Numbered from the stretch's first letter, positions 7,145-16,606 are shown. The stretch is 64,000 nucleotides of DNA from Candidatus Gastranaerophilales bacterium (GCA_944326585.1 CALVEN010000001.1:248001-312000); one strand, 5' to 3'. Notes: a model not told the origin generated them from the letters alone. Made by a program: numbers and translations.

Positions 7145-8815
7145 TGCATTAATCAATTCTTTAACTTCTTTTCGTTTAACTTTTCTGGTTGTTGTTTTTG
7201 GTAGAGGTTCTTTGTTTATAATGAGATTAGTGGGTCGTTTGTATTGGGTTAATTGCTGTGACAAAAGTTTCACGTCATTTTTAACCAGCGACTCAATGGT
7301 ATTTTCGTCATATTTTTCGTACAAGTAATCTTTTGGGACAATTACTGCTGTAATTTCTTCGGTGCCGTCTTTGGAGCCGAAGGTTCTTGAGGTGCCGAGG
7401 ACACAGACTTCTGCTATGTAGTCGCTTTTTTCTATTACGGATTCGACTTCCTCTGGGAATACTTTTTTGCCTCCGGAGAGGACTATCATATTTTTAATTC
7501 TTCCGGTAATATAAATATGCCCGTCGGGCGTAATATTTGCGATATCGCCGGTATGCAGCCAGCCGTTTTCGTCAATAACTTCTTTAGTAAGTTCCGGCTG
7601 GTTATGGTAGCCTTTCATAACAGAGGGACCTTTGAGGAGCAGCTCGCCTGTTTCGGGGTCGGTTTTTGCTTCATAGCTTTGCAAAGGCTGTCCGACTGAG
7701 GCAAGATCTCCGCGTTTGTTGGTGTTAACCGATACGACGGGGCTGGTTTCGGATAGACCGTAGCCTTGATAAACTTTTATGCCGATTCTTTCAAAGAATT
7801 GTCCGACCGCGACATCCAACGGCGCCCCGCCTGATATGCAGCCCATAAAATGTCCGCCGAATTTGTCATGAATTCTCTTGAACATAAGTTTTTTAATTGT
7901 ATAGGACGGAATAAATTTTGCAAGATTATACATAAATTTAAAAACTGTCTGCGTAAATTGTGACGAATTATGCAATTCTGATTCAATTGCCGTTTTTAAA
8001 AGTTTTAAAAACGCAGGTACAACAATCATAAAGTCGACTTTTTTTTCAACCATAATGCTTAAAATATCTTTAGGTTTTAAGCTTTGTGTATAATATACGG
8101 TAAAACCGAAATTAAGAAATGTTGAAAACCCGACAGTCAATTCAAATAAATGATTCATGGGCAAAATTGATAATACCGTAACTTTCCGGTTTGGCAGGAT
8201 TGCTTTTAATGCGATTTCCAGATCATCCAATTGCGTAAACATATTGGCAAAAGTTATTTCAACACCTTTTGGGGAGCCTGTTGTGCCTGAGGTGTAAATT
8301 ATGAGAGCTGTTGATTTAGAGCTTCTGTGGCGCCATTTGCATTCATAAATATTTTCGAATTCGTAAATACTTGTTAAGCCGAGGTTATATGACGGCTCAT
8401 CAATTACAAAAATATTTTTAAGCGACGGGATTTCTTTTTGAAGTTCAAGCGCCATCTGGACAAAAGTTTGTGACACAAGCATAACGGTCGGTTCGCAGTC
8501 CGAAAGAATTGATACAAGTTCGTATTTTGTTAATTTAATATCCAGAGGCACAACGGTCATACCTGCCATAATTGATGCAAAAACGCATGCTCCGTATTCG
8601 GGTTTTGATTCCGATAAAATTGCCACCCGTTCGCCTTTTTTTACCTGAACTTTCATAATCAAATGGCTTGCGAGTTTTCTCGACAAAAGCCCGATGCCTT
8701 TGTAGGAAAATTCCTTCCACCCGAGAGGCGTTCTTATACCGAGTGCTATTCTGTCACTGAATTCATTGGTTTTATCTTCTAAAACCGTTAACATGTTGTG
8801 TCTTCTTAACCCCAT
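7142..8815 (-). CDS. AMP-forming acyl-CoA/acyl-ACP ligase (AMP-binding enzyme)
   Basis: About 557 residues of the ANL superfamily. It has the P-loop-like YTSGTTGSPKGVE motif, GYGLSETSPVVSVN, LHTGDIANITPDGHIYITGR, and the C-terminal KxxxxRK-type region PLPKTTTRKVKRKE containing the catalytic lysine. It should activate a long-chain fatty acid, or another carboxylate, with ATP. The start at 8815 (MGLRRHNM) follows TTGGAG at good spacing; a TTG four codons upstream is less likely. Substrate specificity cannot be read from the sequence. Confidence 0.88.
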   Translation of the reverse strand: MGLRRHNMLTVLEDKTNEFSDRIALGIRTPLGWKEFSYKGIGLLSRKLASHLIMKVQVKKGERVAILSESKPEYGACVFASIMAGMTVVPLDIKLTKYELVSILSDCEPTVMLVSQTFVQMALELQKEIPSLKNIFVIDEPSYNLGLTSIYEFENIYECKWRHRSSKSTALIIYTSGTTGSPKGVEITFANMFTQLDDLEIALKAILPNRKVTVLSILPMNHLFELTVGFSTFLNFGFTVYYTQSLKPKDILSIMVEKKVDFMIVVPAFLKLLKTAIESELHNSSQFTQTVFKFMYNLAKFIPSYTIKKLMFKRIHDKFGGHFMGCISGGAPLDVAVGQFFERIGIKVYQGYGLSETSPVVSVNTNKRGDLASVGQPLQSYEAKTDPETGELLLKGPSVMKGYHNQPELTKEVIDENGWLHTGDIANITPDGHIYITGRIKNMIVLSGGKKVFPEEVESVIEKSDYIAEVCVLGTSRTFGSKDGTEEITAVIVPKDYLYEKYDENTIESLVKNDVKLLSQQLTQYKRPTNLIINKEPLPKTTTRKVKRKEVKELINA

Positions 8816-8925
8816 AATAAACTCCAAAATTCCAAACGACTAATCTCAGCATATTATTTTATGGCAGAAAAGTCAAGTTATAACAATATTTTTGTATTAT
8901 AATCGTAATATATTGAAAGGAAGTT

Positions 8926-10263
8926 ATGAAAAAAGTTTATATAGAAACAATGGGATGCCAGATGAATAAATCAGATACCGAAAGAATGCTCGGTATGCTG
9001 TCGCATTTCGGTTATGAAGAAGTTGAAAACCCTAAAAGCGCGGATTTATTGATGGTTAATACTTGTTCAATAAGACAATTAAGCGAAGATAAGGCATATA
9101 GTTTGATTGGCGTCTGGGGCAAGTGGAAGCAGGAAAATAATCCGGATTTGAAAATCGGTTTTTGCGGATGTGTAGCCCAGCAAAAGGCTGAAAAGCTTTT
9201 TAAGCGCGCGCCTTATGTGGATTTTGTTTTAGGCACCCATAATATTTATAAACTTCCCGAGATAATCAAGGCTGTTGAAAACGGTGAAAAAGTTTGCGAA
9301 TGCACTGAAACCCATAAAACTGAGGACACCCGCGGTTTCGGGATTAAACGTGTAAAATCCGTCAATGCATGGGTTAATATAACAGAAGGCTGTAACAATT
9401 TCTGCACATATTGTATAGTGCCTTATACCCGCGGCAGAGAACGTTCAAGACTCCCTGAAGTTATAATTCAAGAGGCAAAAGACGCGCTGGCAGAAGGGCA
9501 TAAGGAAATTACACTTCTCGGGCAGAATGTTGACAGCTACGGAAAAGATTTCAAAGATAAAAACTATAGATTGGCTGATCTTTTGCGTGATTTAAACGCG
9601 CTGGACGGGGATTTTAGGATAAGATTTGTAACCTCATATCCGACGGATATTACGGATGAACTTATCAGGACTGTTGTCGAGCTTGACAAGGTGTGTGAAT
9701 ATTTCCATATTCCGATGCAGTCAGGCTCAACAGAGGTTTTAAAAAAAATGAACAGGCGCTATACAAGAGAAGAATACGGCGCTATTGTTAAAAAAGTCCG
9801 TGATATGGTGCCGGATGTAACAATTACAAGCGATTTTATAGCGGGTTTTCCAGGCGAAACCGAAGAACAGTTTGAAGAAACTTTGACCGCAATTGATGAA
9901 TTTGAGCTTGATTACTGCAATGTCGCTGCATATTCCCCGCGTGAAAAAACAGTTGCCGCAAAATGGGTTGACAAATTTATTCCCGAAGATGTAAAAGACG
10001 AAAGGTTTCAGCGTTTGAACAAAAAAGTTCAGGAAAATTGTCTTAAATCCAATCTTAAATACGTGGGACGCGAGATGGAAATTCTGGTTGAAAGTTTTTA
10101 CGAACGCAGTGGAAAGCTTATAAATACCGGCAAAACCAGAAATAATAAGACAGTTCATGTGCCTTATGATAAAGACTTAACCGGACAATTTGTGAACGTA
10201 AAAATTACCGGCGCCAAAACCTGGTATCTTAATGGGGAAGTTACTAAGATACTAAGGCATTAA
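8926..10263 (+). CDS. miaB: tRNA-2-methylthio-N6-isopentenyladenosine synthase MiaB
   Basis: A 445-residue radical-SAM methylthiotransferase. The UPF0004 domain starts MKKVYIETMGCQMNKSDTER with cysteines at about 11, 48 and 82 for the auxiliary cluster. The radical-SAM motif CNNFCTYC is near residue 157, and a C-terminal TRAM domain ends in TWYLNGEVTKILRH. It modifies A37 of tRNAs reading UNN codons. The last codons and the stop are made from TACTAAG repeat sequence, so a repeat has replaced or extended the natural 3' end. The Shine-Dalgarno is GAAAGGAAG. Confidence 0.95.
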   Translation: MKKVYIETMGCQMNKSDTERMLGMLSHFGYEEVENPKSADLLMVNTCSIRQLSEDKAYSLIGVWGKWKQENNPDLKIGFCGCVAQQKAEKLFKRAPYVDFVLGTHNIYKLPEIIKAVENGEKVCECTETHKTEDTRGFGIKRVKSVNAWVNITEGCNNFCTYCIVPYTRGRERSRLPEVIIQEAKDALAEGHKEITLLGQNVDSYGKDFKDKNYRLADLLRDLNALDGDFRIRFVTSYPTDITDELIRTVVELDKVCEYFHIPMQSGSTEVLKKMNRRYTREEYGAIVKKVRDMVPDVTITSDFIAGFPGETEEQFEETLTAIDEFELDYCNVAAYSPREKTVAAKWVDKFIPEDVKDERFQRLNKKVQENCLKSNLKYVGREMEILVESFYERSGKLINTGKTRNNKTVHVPYDKDLTGQFVNVKITGAKTWYLNGEVTKILRH

Positions 10264-10445
10264 GAATTTGCAGTTGGAGTGAAAGCTCAACCTGCTTTTT
10301 TAGAAGATACTAAGTTACTAAGGCAGTAAGGCACTAAGAAAGGATTTTTGTCATTCTGAACTGCCAAAGGCAGGACAACACACTTTTTATTCCCTCCCCC
10401 CTTGAGGGGGAGGGATAGGGTGGGGGGCTGAATTTAGAAATTCGG
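10242..10445. repeat. Compound repeat (TACTAAG heptamers plus C/G-rich hairpin) downstream of miaB
   Basis: It holds heptamer runs at 10242-10264 (overlapping the miaB end) and about 10302-10340, a CTGCCAAAGGCAGGAC mini-hairpin, and a CCCTCCCCCTTGAGGGGGAGGG hairpin near 10392-10413. These are the same modules as at 4.1 and 11.8 kb. No gene is seen. Confidence 0.8.
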
Positions 10446-10496
10446 GAGAGGGTTATAAAAAAATCTGCAACAAAAGTAGTATTTTTTGTAAATCTA

Positions 10497-10524
10497 TTGA
10501 CAAAAAATGCAAAACAAATATAAT
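10497..10524 (+). promoter_or_regulatory. Consensus promoter before the poly-G ORF at 10.5 kb
   Basis: TTGACA (10497-10502), 16-base spacer, TATAAT (10519-10524). Six bases later comes ATG (10531), so the transcript would be leaderless. Confidence 0.75.
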
Positions 10525-10530
10525 AAAATC

Positions 10531-10821
10531 ATGATTAAAAAATATATGGAAAAGATTATTTTAAATATTAAAACGCCTGCAACCCTTGCCACGACTAGCA
10601 TGGAAGTCGGGGGGGGGTGCCATACTTTAGGTATTAAGAGGCTTTTCCATAGAATAGGTTTATCTGACATCACAACCCTGTTGTGGCCCGTAATCGCTAT
10701 GAACAAACGAAATATGACGGGTCGAACTTGTCATGTTGATACAATATTGATTTCACCTTTCGATAATTGTAACAACCGGGGCTGCAATGGGGCTGTGATA
10801 TCAGCGCGAGGTCGTGCGTAA
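10531..10821 (+). CDS. Leaderless ORF with G9 tract, unknown function
   Basis: A 96-residue open frame beginning MIKKYMEKIILNIKTPATLA, with the G9 run (10609-10617) read in frame as Gly-Gly-Gly (SMEVGGGCHTLG). The flanks of the tract (GACTAGCATGGA...) resemble those of the short poly-G ORFs at 22.8, 45.5 and 62.1 kb. Both other frames stop within a few codons of the tract. It ends 42 bp before a prepilin gene in the same direction. It has no recognisable domain and could be a leader or regulatory RNA rather than a protein gene. Confidence 0.4.
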   Translation: MIKKYMEKIILNIKTPATLATTSMEVGGGCHTLGIKRLFHRIGLSDITTLLWPVIAMNKRNMTGRTCHVDTILISPFDNCNNRGCNGAVISARGRA

Positions 10822-10863
10822 ACGGCCAAAAGATAGTTGTAAAAGAAAGAAAGGTAAAAGATT

Positions 10864-11688
10864 ATGACAAAAAGATTTGGTGTGCCACAGGCACGACAGG
10901 ACAGAAGTAATGCATTAACAGCATTCACATTGGCAGAAGTATTGATCACATTAGGTATTATCGGTGTTGTAGCTGCCATGACAATTCCGACATTGATATC
11001 CAACACAAACGGAGCACAATTTAAGACAGCTTACAAAAAAGCATTGTCAACCTTGAATCAGGCAGTATTGATGAATATTGCAATGGAAGACGAGGATTTT
11101 AGTACTATTGGTGATGATAAGGCGACACAAACAAACGCCGGCACAAGATTATCTGAAATCTTAGGTCAACGTATGCAATCAGCAACCGAAATTACAGCTT
11201 CATATCCTACAACAGGTATTACATTACAAGAAAATAATGCAGCACCAAAATTGGACTATACTATTAATTGTGTAAATAAAGGTTCTACTGAATCTCCAAA
11301 CTGGCAGATTGAAATTCCGGCAGATGATACAGATTTAACTAAGCCAGATGGTGCTACTTGTGATGCAACTACACATACTGCTGTTATTAACAAATCAATG
11401 TCAACAGAAATGGACGATTATAAAAAGTATTCATTTGCTGATGGTACAGCTTTCTGGTATAATCAGAATGCTTATAAATGTACAGATGCAACTGCATTAG
11501 ACAATGATTGCTATGGTTTCATCGACGTAAATGGTGCAACAGGTCCAAACTCAGTTATTTATTGTGCTAATGCAGATGCAGGTTCTTGTGAATCATCAGA
11601 AATTACTGACTTGTTCCCTGTAATTTTCCACGGACAAACAGTCGAACCGGCAACAGATTCAGCAAGAGCAGTATTATTCGGTAAATAA
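10864..11688 (+). CDS. Prepilin-like protein
   Basis: A 274-residue protein. A 19-residue leader (partly a dispersed-repeat translation, VPQARQDR) is followed by AFTLAEVLITLGIIGVVAAM, the prepilin cleavage motif and helix. The extracytoplasmic part has cysteine pairs and the motif FIDVNGATGPN shared with its paralogues. AAAGG precedes the ATG. It lies 42 bp after a leaderless poly-G ORF, and its frame is closed upstream, so it does not fuse to that ORF. It is presumably assembled into a pseudopilus or surface fibre by a system not in this window. Confidence 0.85.
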   Translation: MTKRFGVPQARQDRSNALTAFTLAEVLITLGIIGVVAAMTIPTLISNTNGAQFKTAYKKALSTLNQAVLMNIAMEDEDFSTIGDDKATQTNAGTRLSEILGQRMQSATEITASYPTTGITLQENNAAPKLDYTINCVNKGSTESPNWQIEIPADDTDLTKPDGATCDATTHTAVINKSMSTEMDDYKKYSFADGTAFWYNQNAYKCTDATALDNDCYGFIDVNGATGPNSVIYCANADAGSCESSEITDLFPVIFHGQTVEPATDSARAVLFGK

Positions 11689-11705
11689 TTTATTGAATAA
11701 AAATT

Positions 11706-11733
11706 AAAAAAGGGCGCGCAAGCGCCCTTTTTT
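11706..11733 (+). terminator. Terminator of the prepilin gene
   Basis: GGGCGC-GCAA-GCGCCC followed by six T, 18 bp after the stop codon. Confidence 0.9.
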
Positions 11734-11739
11734 GTTACC

Positions 11740-12024
11740 TTTATGTTCCCTCCCACCTTGAGGAACAAAGGGAGCCAACGAGGTACGAGTTGTGCGACCC
11801 TGTTTCCGGAACGTAGTGAAGGTGGGAGGGTTAGGGTGGGGGACTGAATTTAGAAATTACCGTCATACCGGACTTGTTCCGGTATCTTGTTGTCGGTACG
11901 ATGTGAAAGCCCCTCTCCCGTCACTGCATGCCACCCTCTCCCCCGGGGGAGAGGGCAAGGATGGGGTCATGGTTACTAAGTGCCTTACTGTCTTAGTAAC
12001 TTAGTAACTTAGTAACTTCTACCC
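11740..12024. repeat. Compound repeat region between prepilin and TPR genes
   Basis: A 330-base gap filled with repeat modules: TCATACCGGACTTGTTCCGGTATC, a CCCTCTCCCCCGGGGGAGAGGG hairpin, and heptamers in reverse orientation (CTTAGTAACTTAGTAACTTAG) at about 11976-12018. No gene was seen. Confidence 0.75.
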
Positions 12025-12759
12025 CTACACCAGCGAAAGTATTTTAGGAGTATGGTTTTGTTCTTTCAGCTTTTGCATTCTGGTTTTTATAAAGCTTGCC
12101 TTTGAAGAATCCGGCATGTGGAGTAAAAATTTTCTGTAATATCTTTGGGCATCCGATTTTTTGCCGAGTTTGTCAAAACAGATTCCAATTCCTGCATACG
12201 CGTTATAATACGTCGGATCTATCCGCATAATCTTATTTAAAATCACTGACGCTTCTTTGTATCTGTCCATTTTCATTAAAAGCGAAGATTTATGATCATA
12301 AGCTTTTACATATTCCGGCGAATTTTCAATAAGCTTCTGGTAAATCATCAGCGCCATGTCGTATTCTTCGCATAATTCGTGAGAAATCCCTAATTGAAGT
12401 ATTGCGTCGGGGTTTTCAGGGTTTAATTGGATTGCTTTTACAAAATTCTTTATTGCTCCGCAGGGAATGCCTTCCAAAAGGTGGCAGACGCCGAGTTCAA
12501 AATATGCATCATAGTTTTCTTCGTCAATTTCGGTTGATTTTTCAAAGTAATGTATGGCTTTGGGGTAATTTTCCATTTGTTTGTAGCAAATCCCCAGCCC
12601 GAAGTATGATTTTGCGTTATCACGTTTGAGCATTAATGCATTAAGATAGCTGGAGATAGCTTCTCTGTAAGCATTTTTTTTCAGTAATTCATCGGCTTTT
12701 TTGCATAAATCCGTTGAATTCTTAACAGGATTGCTCATATATTGTGATTTCTTAGTCAT
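12025..12759 (-). CDS. Tetratricopeptide-repeat protein
   Basis: A 244-residue cytosolic protein made of about six TPR units, for example AKSYFGLGICYKQMENYPKA and ENYDAYFELGVCHLLEGIP. TPR arrays are protein-protein interaction scaffolds; the partner is unknown. There is no signal peptide or other domain. An AAAGGGGAGGG ribosome-binding site precedes the ATG. The stop lies directly against the repeat region. Confidence 0.88.
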   Translation of the reverse strand: MTKKSQYMSNPVKNSTDLCKKADELLKKNAYREAISSYLNALMLKRDNAKSYFGLGICYKQMENYPKAIHYFEKSTEIDEENYDAYFELGVCHLLEGIPCGAIKNFVKAIQLNPENPDAILQLGISHELCEEYDMALMIYQKLIENSPEYVKAYDHKSSLLMKMDRYKEASVILNKIMRIDPTYYNAYAGIGICFDKLGKKSDAQRYYRKFLLHMPDSSKASFIKTRMQKLKEQNHTPKILSLV

Positions 12760-12839
12760 ACCCTCCCCTTTACTCTATCTATTCTAAAATTTTTCCCTCC
12801 TTTGCAGTACCTCCAAAAGATGTAAAACTTAATCAATCA

Positions 12840-12868
12840 TTGGATTTATTATTTTCTTATGCTATAAC
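12840..12868 (+). promoter_or_regulatory. Promoter for the secreted pair and lipM
   Basis: TTGGAT (12840-12845), 17 bases, TATAAC (12863-12868), then six bases to the ATG at 12875: a leaderless configuration. Confidence 0.65.
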
Positions 12869-12874
12869 TTTATT

Positions 12875-13699
12875 ATGAGAAGGGTTTTAGTATCTGTATT
12901 ATTAATAGCGCTGGGAGTTCCGTCAATTGCGGCTGACGAGATTATACTTGACGGTGTAAAGCCGCAGCAGGTCGAAATTCCCAAAACCGATGTCAAGCTT
13001 AAAGAGTCTATTGTTATAAATGACAAAGCTGTCATGGAAGAAATCGTTAAGCGCCAGAAAGAAAAAGACCTTGAAGATATTGAAAACCTCTGGAAAGGTA
13101 CTGTCGAAAATAATCAGGTAATCGGGTTTGCCTTGAAAAAACTCTCTACCCCGGAAAGCCAGCGGCGTATTCATTCGTCTTTGATGGCAAAAACTTTATC
13201 CGCAATTGTTGCAGGGTCATCTTTTTTGCCGTATGCAATGGGGTCTGATTATATGGTCGCAACAGGTGCTTTTGCAGCGGGACGTCTCGCACAGAATCTT
13301 ATTAACAGAAAAAATATCCCGCAGGAAATCCCTTTGACCGATACAGAGTTAATCGAGCTTGCAGGACTTGTTGAAAACCTGCAGGACAGAATTATCAACG
13401 CATACTATAATTACAAAAATTCTTTAATTATGTTGAAAGAAACCCGTTCAAGACAGCTTTTGTACAGTAAAAATTACGCAAAAGCCATGGATGAGGAAGA
13501 TTTTTTGGAAATAGCAATATCGTCTTCGCTTTATGACAACGTGGTTATTGAAGAATTTTATTACATGCAGACTGCAAAAAAATATCACCTTGAACTTCAG
13601 CGTCTTGCAGGGAAAAAAGTTGTGGATAAATTGAATTTGTACCAGTATAACTATAATGCCGCACTTATAGGCGGAGGAGGTGCAAATGGTCAAAAATAG
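12875..13699 (+). CDS. Secreted helical protein, first of a paralogous pair
   Basis: A 274-residue protein with a signal peptide (MRRVLVSVLLIALGVPSIAA). It has a charged N-terminal part, a central glycine/alanine-rich hydrophobic segment (SAIVAGSSFLPYAMGS), and a long C-terminal helical region with LQDRIINAYYNYKNS, loosely like the coiled-coil helices of TolC-type outer-membrane factors. It is paralogous to the next gene (ENLWKGTVENNQVIGFAL versus SLLWRGAATQSDTINFAL). The function is unknown; a periplasmic or envelope role is inferred. The two genes and lipM overlap and form one operon. Confidence 0.75.
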   Translation: MRRVLVSVLLIALGVPSIAADEIILDGVKPQQVEIPKTDVKLKESIVINDKAVMEEIVKRQKEKDLEDIENLWKGTVENNQVIGFALKKLSTPESQRRIHSSLMAKTLSAIVAGSSFLPYAMGSDYMVATGAFAAGRLAQNLINRKNIPQEIPLTDTELIELAGLVENLQDRIINAYYNYKNSLIMLKETRSRQLLYSKNYAKAMDEEDFLEIAISSSLYDNVVIEEFYYMQTAKKYHLELQRLAGKKVVDKLNLYQYNYNAALIGGGGANGQK

Positions 13700-14579
13700 T
13701 TTGATACTTCTTTCGTGTCTGGCAGTTTTTGCAAATCCTTGTTTTGCTTTGACTTATGAGGATATAAATTTCCCGAAAGATCCGGCATATCGTTTAGGAA
13801 CATCGGATTCACCCGAAAAAATGTATGTTCAGGCTGAAGTTCAGCCGGTTAAAAAAGAATATGCGGAAAAAGATACGTCAATTGAGCATACTCCGGATGA
13901 TTTGACCTATGCTGATTTGAGCTTGAAAAGAATGTCAAGTGAAATTGCCTCTGAACTCAGTCTTGAAGAAAAAGATATGGTCGCTGATTTGTCATTATTA
14001 TGGCGCGGTGCCGCAACCCAGAGCGATACAATAAATTTTGCACTGTATAAGCTTGCAAACCCTGATGCGGACAAACCTGATGAAAAATCCGTTAAAAAAG
14101 TTCTCACAACCATCGCCAGCATGTCAACAATGGTCGGGGCAGGTATGGGTAACCCTATGCTCGCGGCAGGGTCTTTAATCGGCGGCAATGTTCTGGGGAT
14201 TATGTCGCAGGACACAAAGGCTTTGAATTATAAATATACAAAAGTTACTGACGCGGATATGATTATTCTTGTCCGTAAAATTGAAGATTTGCAGCAAAGA
14301 GCGGTTGATTTGTATTATGACTATATGACTGCAAGAAAACAGCTTGAAATGTTGGATAAGCTTGTTGCTCAGCGCAAGAAAAATTACGAACTGGCGCAGG
14401 ACGCTTCCCGTGAAATAATTCTTGTAACGGATGCTTATTATAGAACTTCATTAGATATGCAGTCAAAAGCTAAATCAGATTATCTGGCCAAACGCGCTGC
14501 TCTGGAACAATTTGTCGGAAATGAAGTTTTTGTGCAGTTTGAAAAAGAGCTTGCAGCAAGGGAAAAAGACCAAAAATGA
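13686..14579 (+). CDS. Secreted helical protein, second of a paralogous pair
   Basis: A 297-residue paralogue of the preceding gene, with a signal peptide (MVKNSLILLSCLAVFANPCF). The ATG at 13686 was chosen because it follows GGAGGAGG at proper spacing; a GTG six bases earlier is less likely. The central segment is glycine-rich (VGAGMGNPMLAAGSLIGG) and the C-terminal half is helical, with IEDLQQRAVDLYYDYMTARK and KSDYLAKRAALEQFVG. It overlaps the previous gene by 14 bp and the next by 4 bp. The function is unknown. Confidence 0.75.
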   Translation: MVKNSLILLSCLAVFANPCFALTYEDINFPKDPAYRLGTSDSPEKMYVQAEVQPVKKEYAEKDTSIEHTPDDLTYADLSLKRMSSEIASELSLEEKDMVADLSLLWRGAATQSDTINFALYKLANPDADKPDEKSVKKVLTTIASMSTMVGAGMGNPMLAAGSLIGGNVLGIMSQDTKALNYKYTKVTDADMIILVRKIEDLQQRAVDLYYDYMTARKQLEMLDKLVAQRKKNYELAQDASREIILVTDAYYRTSLDMQSKAKSDYLAKRAALEQFVGNEVFVQFEKELAAREKDQK

Positions 14580-15226
14580 AAATAATTCCCTATGAAATTA
14601 AAACAGGGTTTGAAAATATGCAAATTGATTCCGATTTGCTGGAGGAATCTATTGCTGAGCAATGTAAAGAGCCGATTTTTAGGTTATACGGCTGGTCGCC
14701 TGCGTGCGTTTCTCTTGGCAGAAATCAAAAAGACTATTTTCTGGACTATGATTTTTTGGAATCCGAAAATATTGACGTCGTCAGGCGCCTTACAGGCGGC
14801 AGAGCCTTATTGCATGATGATGAAATAACATACAGTTTTATTTGTCCGGTTTCTTATTTGGAACACGGCGAAAATGTCACGCAATCTTATATGGAAATTT
14901 CTCAATTTCTTATAGAAAAATTTAAAAAACTCGGTGTGGATTTGAATTTTGGCGGCGAAAACGGTGTCCATACAAAATTTGATTATTGTATGCTTATTTC
15001 AACCGGCGCGGATTTGTGTTATCAGGGTAAAAAGCTTATAGGCTCCGCTCAATGCCGCAAACAGGGTTATATTCTCCAGCACGGCTCTATTCTGTTTGAT
15101 TATAATATAGAACTTCTGGAAAAAATTTTTGACGAAAAAGTCGATACATCTTATATTACGTCAATCAGACAAATTCGTTCAGACTTGTCTAAAGACGATA
15201 TAATTAATGTTTTTATGAATTATTAA
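14576..15226 (+). CDS. lipM: Lipoate/octanoyl transferase of the LipM/LplA family
   Basis: A 216-residue BPL_LplA_LipB-fold protein. RLYGWSPACVSLGRNQ is the substrate-binding start, VVRRLTGGRALLHDDEITYS is the RRxTGGRAxxH core, and GKKLIGSAQCRKQGYILQHG is the lysine loop. A cysteine (DYCMLIST) sits where LipM enzymes have their catalytic Cys, favouring an octanoyl-ACP:protein transferase over an ATP-using ligase. It attaches octanoate or lipoate to E2/GcvH domains. It overlaps the preceding gene by 4 bp (ATGA), so it is translationally coupled. LplA remains the alternative. Confidence 0.8.
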   Translation: MKIIPYEIKTGFENMQIDSDLLEESIAEQCKEPIFRLYGWSPACVSLGRNQKDYFLDYDFLESENIDVVRRLTGGRALLHDDEITYSFICPVSYLEHGENVTQSYMEISQFLIEKFKKLGVDLNFGGENGVHTKFDYCMLISTGADLCYQGKKLIGSAQCRKQGYILQHGSILFDYNIELLEKIFDEKVDTSYITSIRQIRSDLSKDDIINVFMNY

Positions 15227-15378
15227 GAATTATTAAAAGTAATTTAAATATGCTGAAATGCCCGAATTGGCGGTATTTTTTGGGATTATTAGAAGCCTGA
15301 AATCCATGCAGGCATGCAATTTTTGAATATAAATTTTTTTTATATAAGTACGGGGAACAAATTAAGGGGATATTAAAA

Positions 15379-16557
15379 ATGACTTGGGGAACAATTTCAG
15401 GCGGACCAATAAATTTATTCACTTGGAACTCATTATATCCGTATAATTATGCTACCAATTACGGCGGACAATATCAGTTTAATGTTATGCCGTCATATTT
15501 GACACCTGCTCAAGCATTCGGTATTCAGAACGTATTTAATCCGTTTTATAATATCGCCCAAATGATGGGTCGTTTTAACAGCATGTTCAATCCGTTTATG
15601 AATATGCAGCAAATGATGATGAATCAGGCAGCATATGCAAACGGTTATGCTATCGGCGAAAATATTGGTAATGGAGTTATTGCACAAAATTTAGGCTCCA
15701 ATATTTCCGGTTTGAAATCTCAATTAGAACAGGCTTTGACCTCAGAACAATTAACGGCTGAACAAAAAGATGAATTAAGAGCTCTGAAACGTGAGGTTGA
15801 AGCTCTTGAAGATAAATTCAATGAACTTATGGAATTGCAAAAACATGGTGCTACACCAGAACAGATAAAGGCCGGAATTTCACAGCTTAATGAACAGTAT
15901 AGAGAATTAAGAGATAAAATTCAGGCAAAAGCTGAAGAAATTCAGGCAGAAATTGAAGCTGCCGCAGGCGCAACGACTACCGATGAAGATACCGAAACCG
16001 GAGATCCTGCAGATCCTGCTGTTACCACACCGGCAGGCGGCGTTGCAACTCCAAGCAAATTGGGCGCACTGGATTTAGTATCATTTAATGAAGATATGGT
16101 TGCAGCTGATGTTGATGATGAAAATATCCGTCAAATAGTTAATACTATTTATCAAAAAGTAGACGGAGCAGGTTCCGGCAGAATCAAAAAATATTTAGAA
16201 GAAAATATAACAAAAGATAATGTTGTTGAAGTAATGCTTCAGTGGAACAAATATTATGCACCGATTTATGAAAAAGCTGATCCTTTGGGATTCACTGAAA
16301 CCCTTATGGATGAAAGATTTATGACGGGTGACAGAATTGCTGAAGTCGTACTTGAAGCTCTGGAAGCAAGATTGCAGGATTATCAGGGAATTGATGTTGA
16401 ACTTTATAATACCGCTAATACTCAATTATCAATTGCAAGACGTGAAGTCGAATCCTGGTGGTCCAATGAAGATAAAATGTCAGAAGCATTAAATAAAGCT
16501 CACAAATGTATTACAATCCTTATGTATGCCCAAGCAGAGGCACAACAAGGTCAATAG
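15379..16557 (+). CDS. Unrecognised 392-residue protein with central coiled coil
   Basis: No known family is recognised. The N-terminal 100 residues are rich in Asn, Tyr, Phe, Met and Gln (NPFMNMQQMMMNQAAYANGY) without a signal peptide. Residues 110-195 are a strongly predicted coiled coil (Glu/Lys/Leu-rich). A Thr/Asp/Pro/Gly-rich linker follows, then a helical C-terminal domain (about 235-392) with a WWSNEDKMSEALNKAHKC segment. A long 152-bp upstream gap and its own terminator make it monocistronic. Such composition suggests a structural or secreted scaffold, but this is a guess. Confidence 0.65.
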   Translation: MTWGTISGGPINLFTWNSLYPYNYATNYGGQYQFNVMPSYLTPAQAFGIQNVFNPFYNIAQMMGRFNSMFNPFMNMQQMMMNQAAYANGYAIGENIGNGVIAQNLGSNISGLKSQLEQALTSEQLTAEQKDELRALKREVEALEDKFNELMELQKHGATPEQIKAGISQLNEQYRELRDKIQAKAEEIQAEIEAAAGATTTDEDTETGDPADPAVTTPAGGVATPSKLGALDLVSFNEDMVAADVDDENIRQIVNTIYQKVDGAGSGRIKKYLEENITKDNVVEVMLQWNKYYAPIYEKADPLGFTETLMDERFMTGDRIAEVVLEALEARLQDYQGIDVELYNTANTQLSIARREVESWWSNEDKMSEALNKAHKCITILMYAQAEAQQGQ

Positions 16558-16606
16558 ATTTATGTTAGATTCCTCATATTAGTAAAAGGTTAGGTAGTAT
16601 AGGTGT

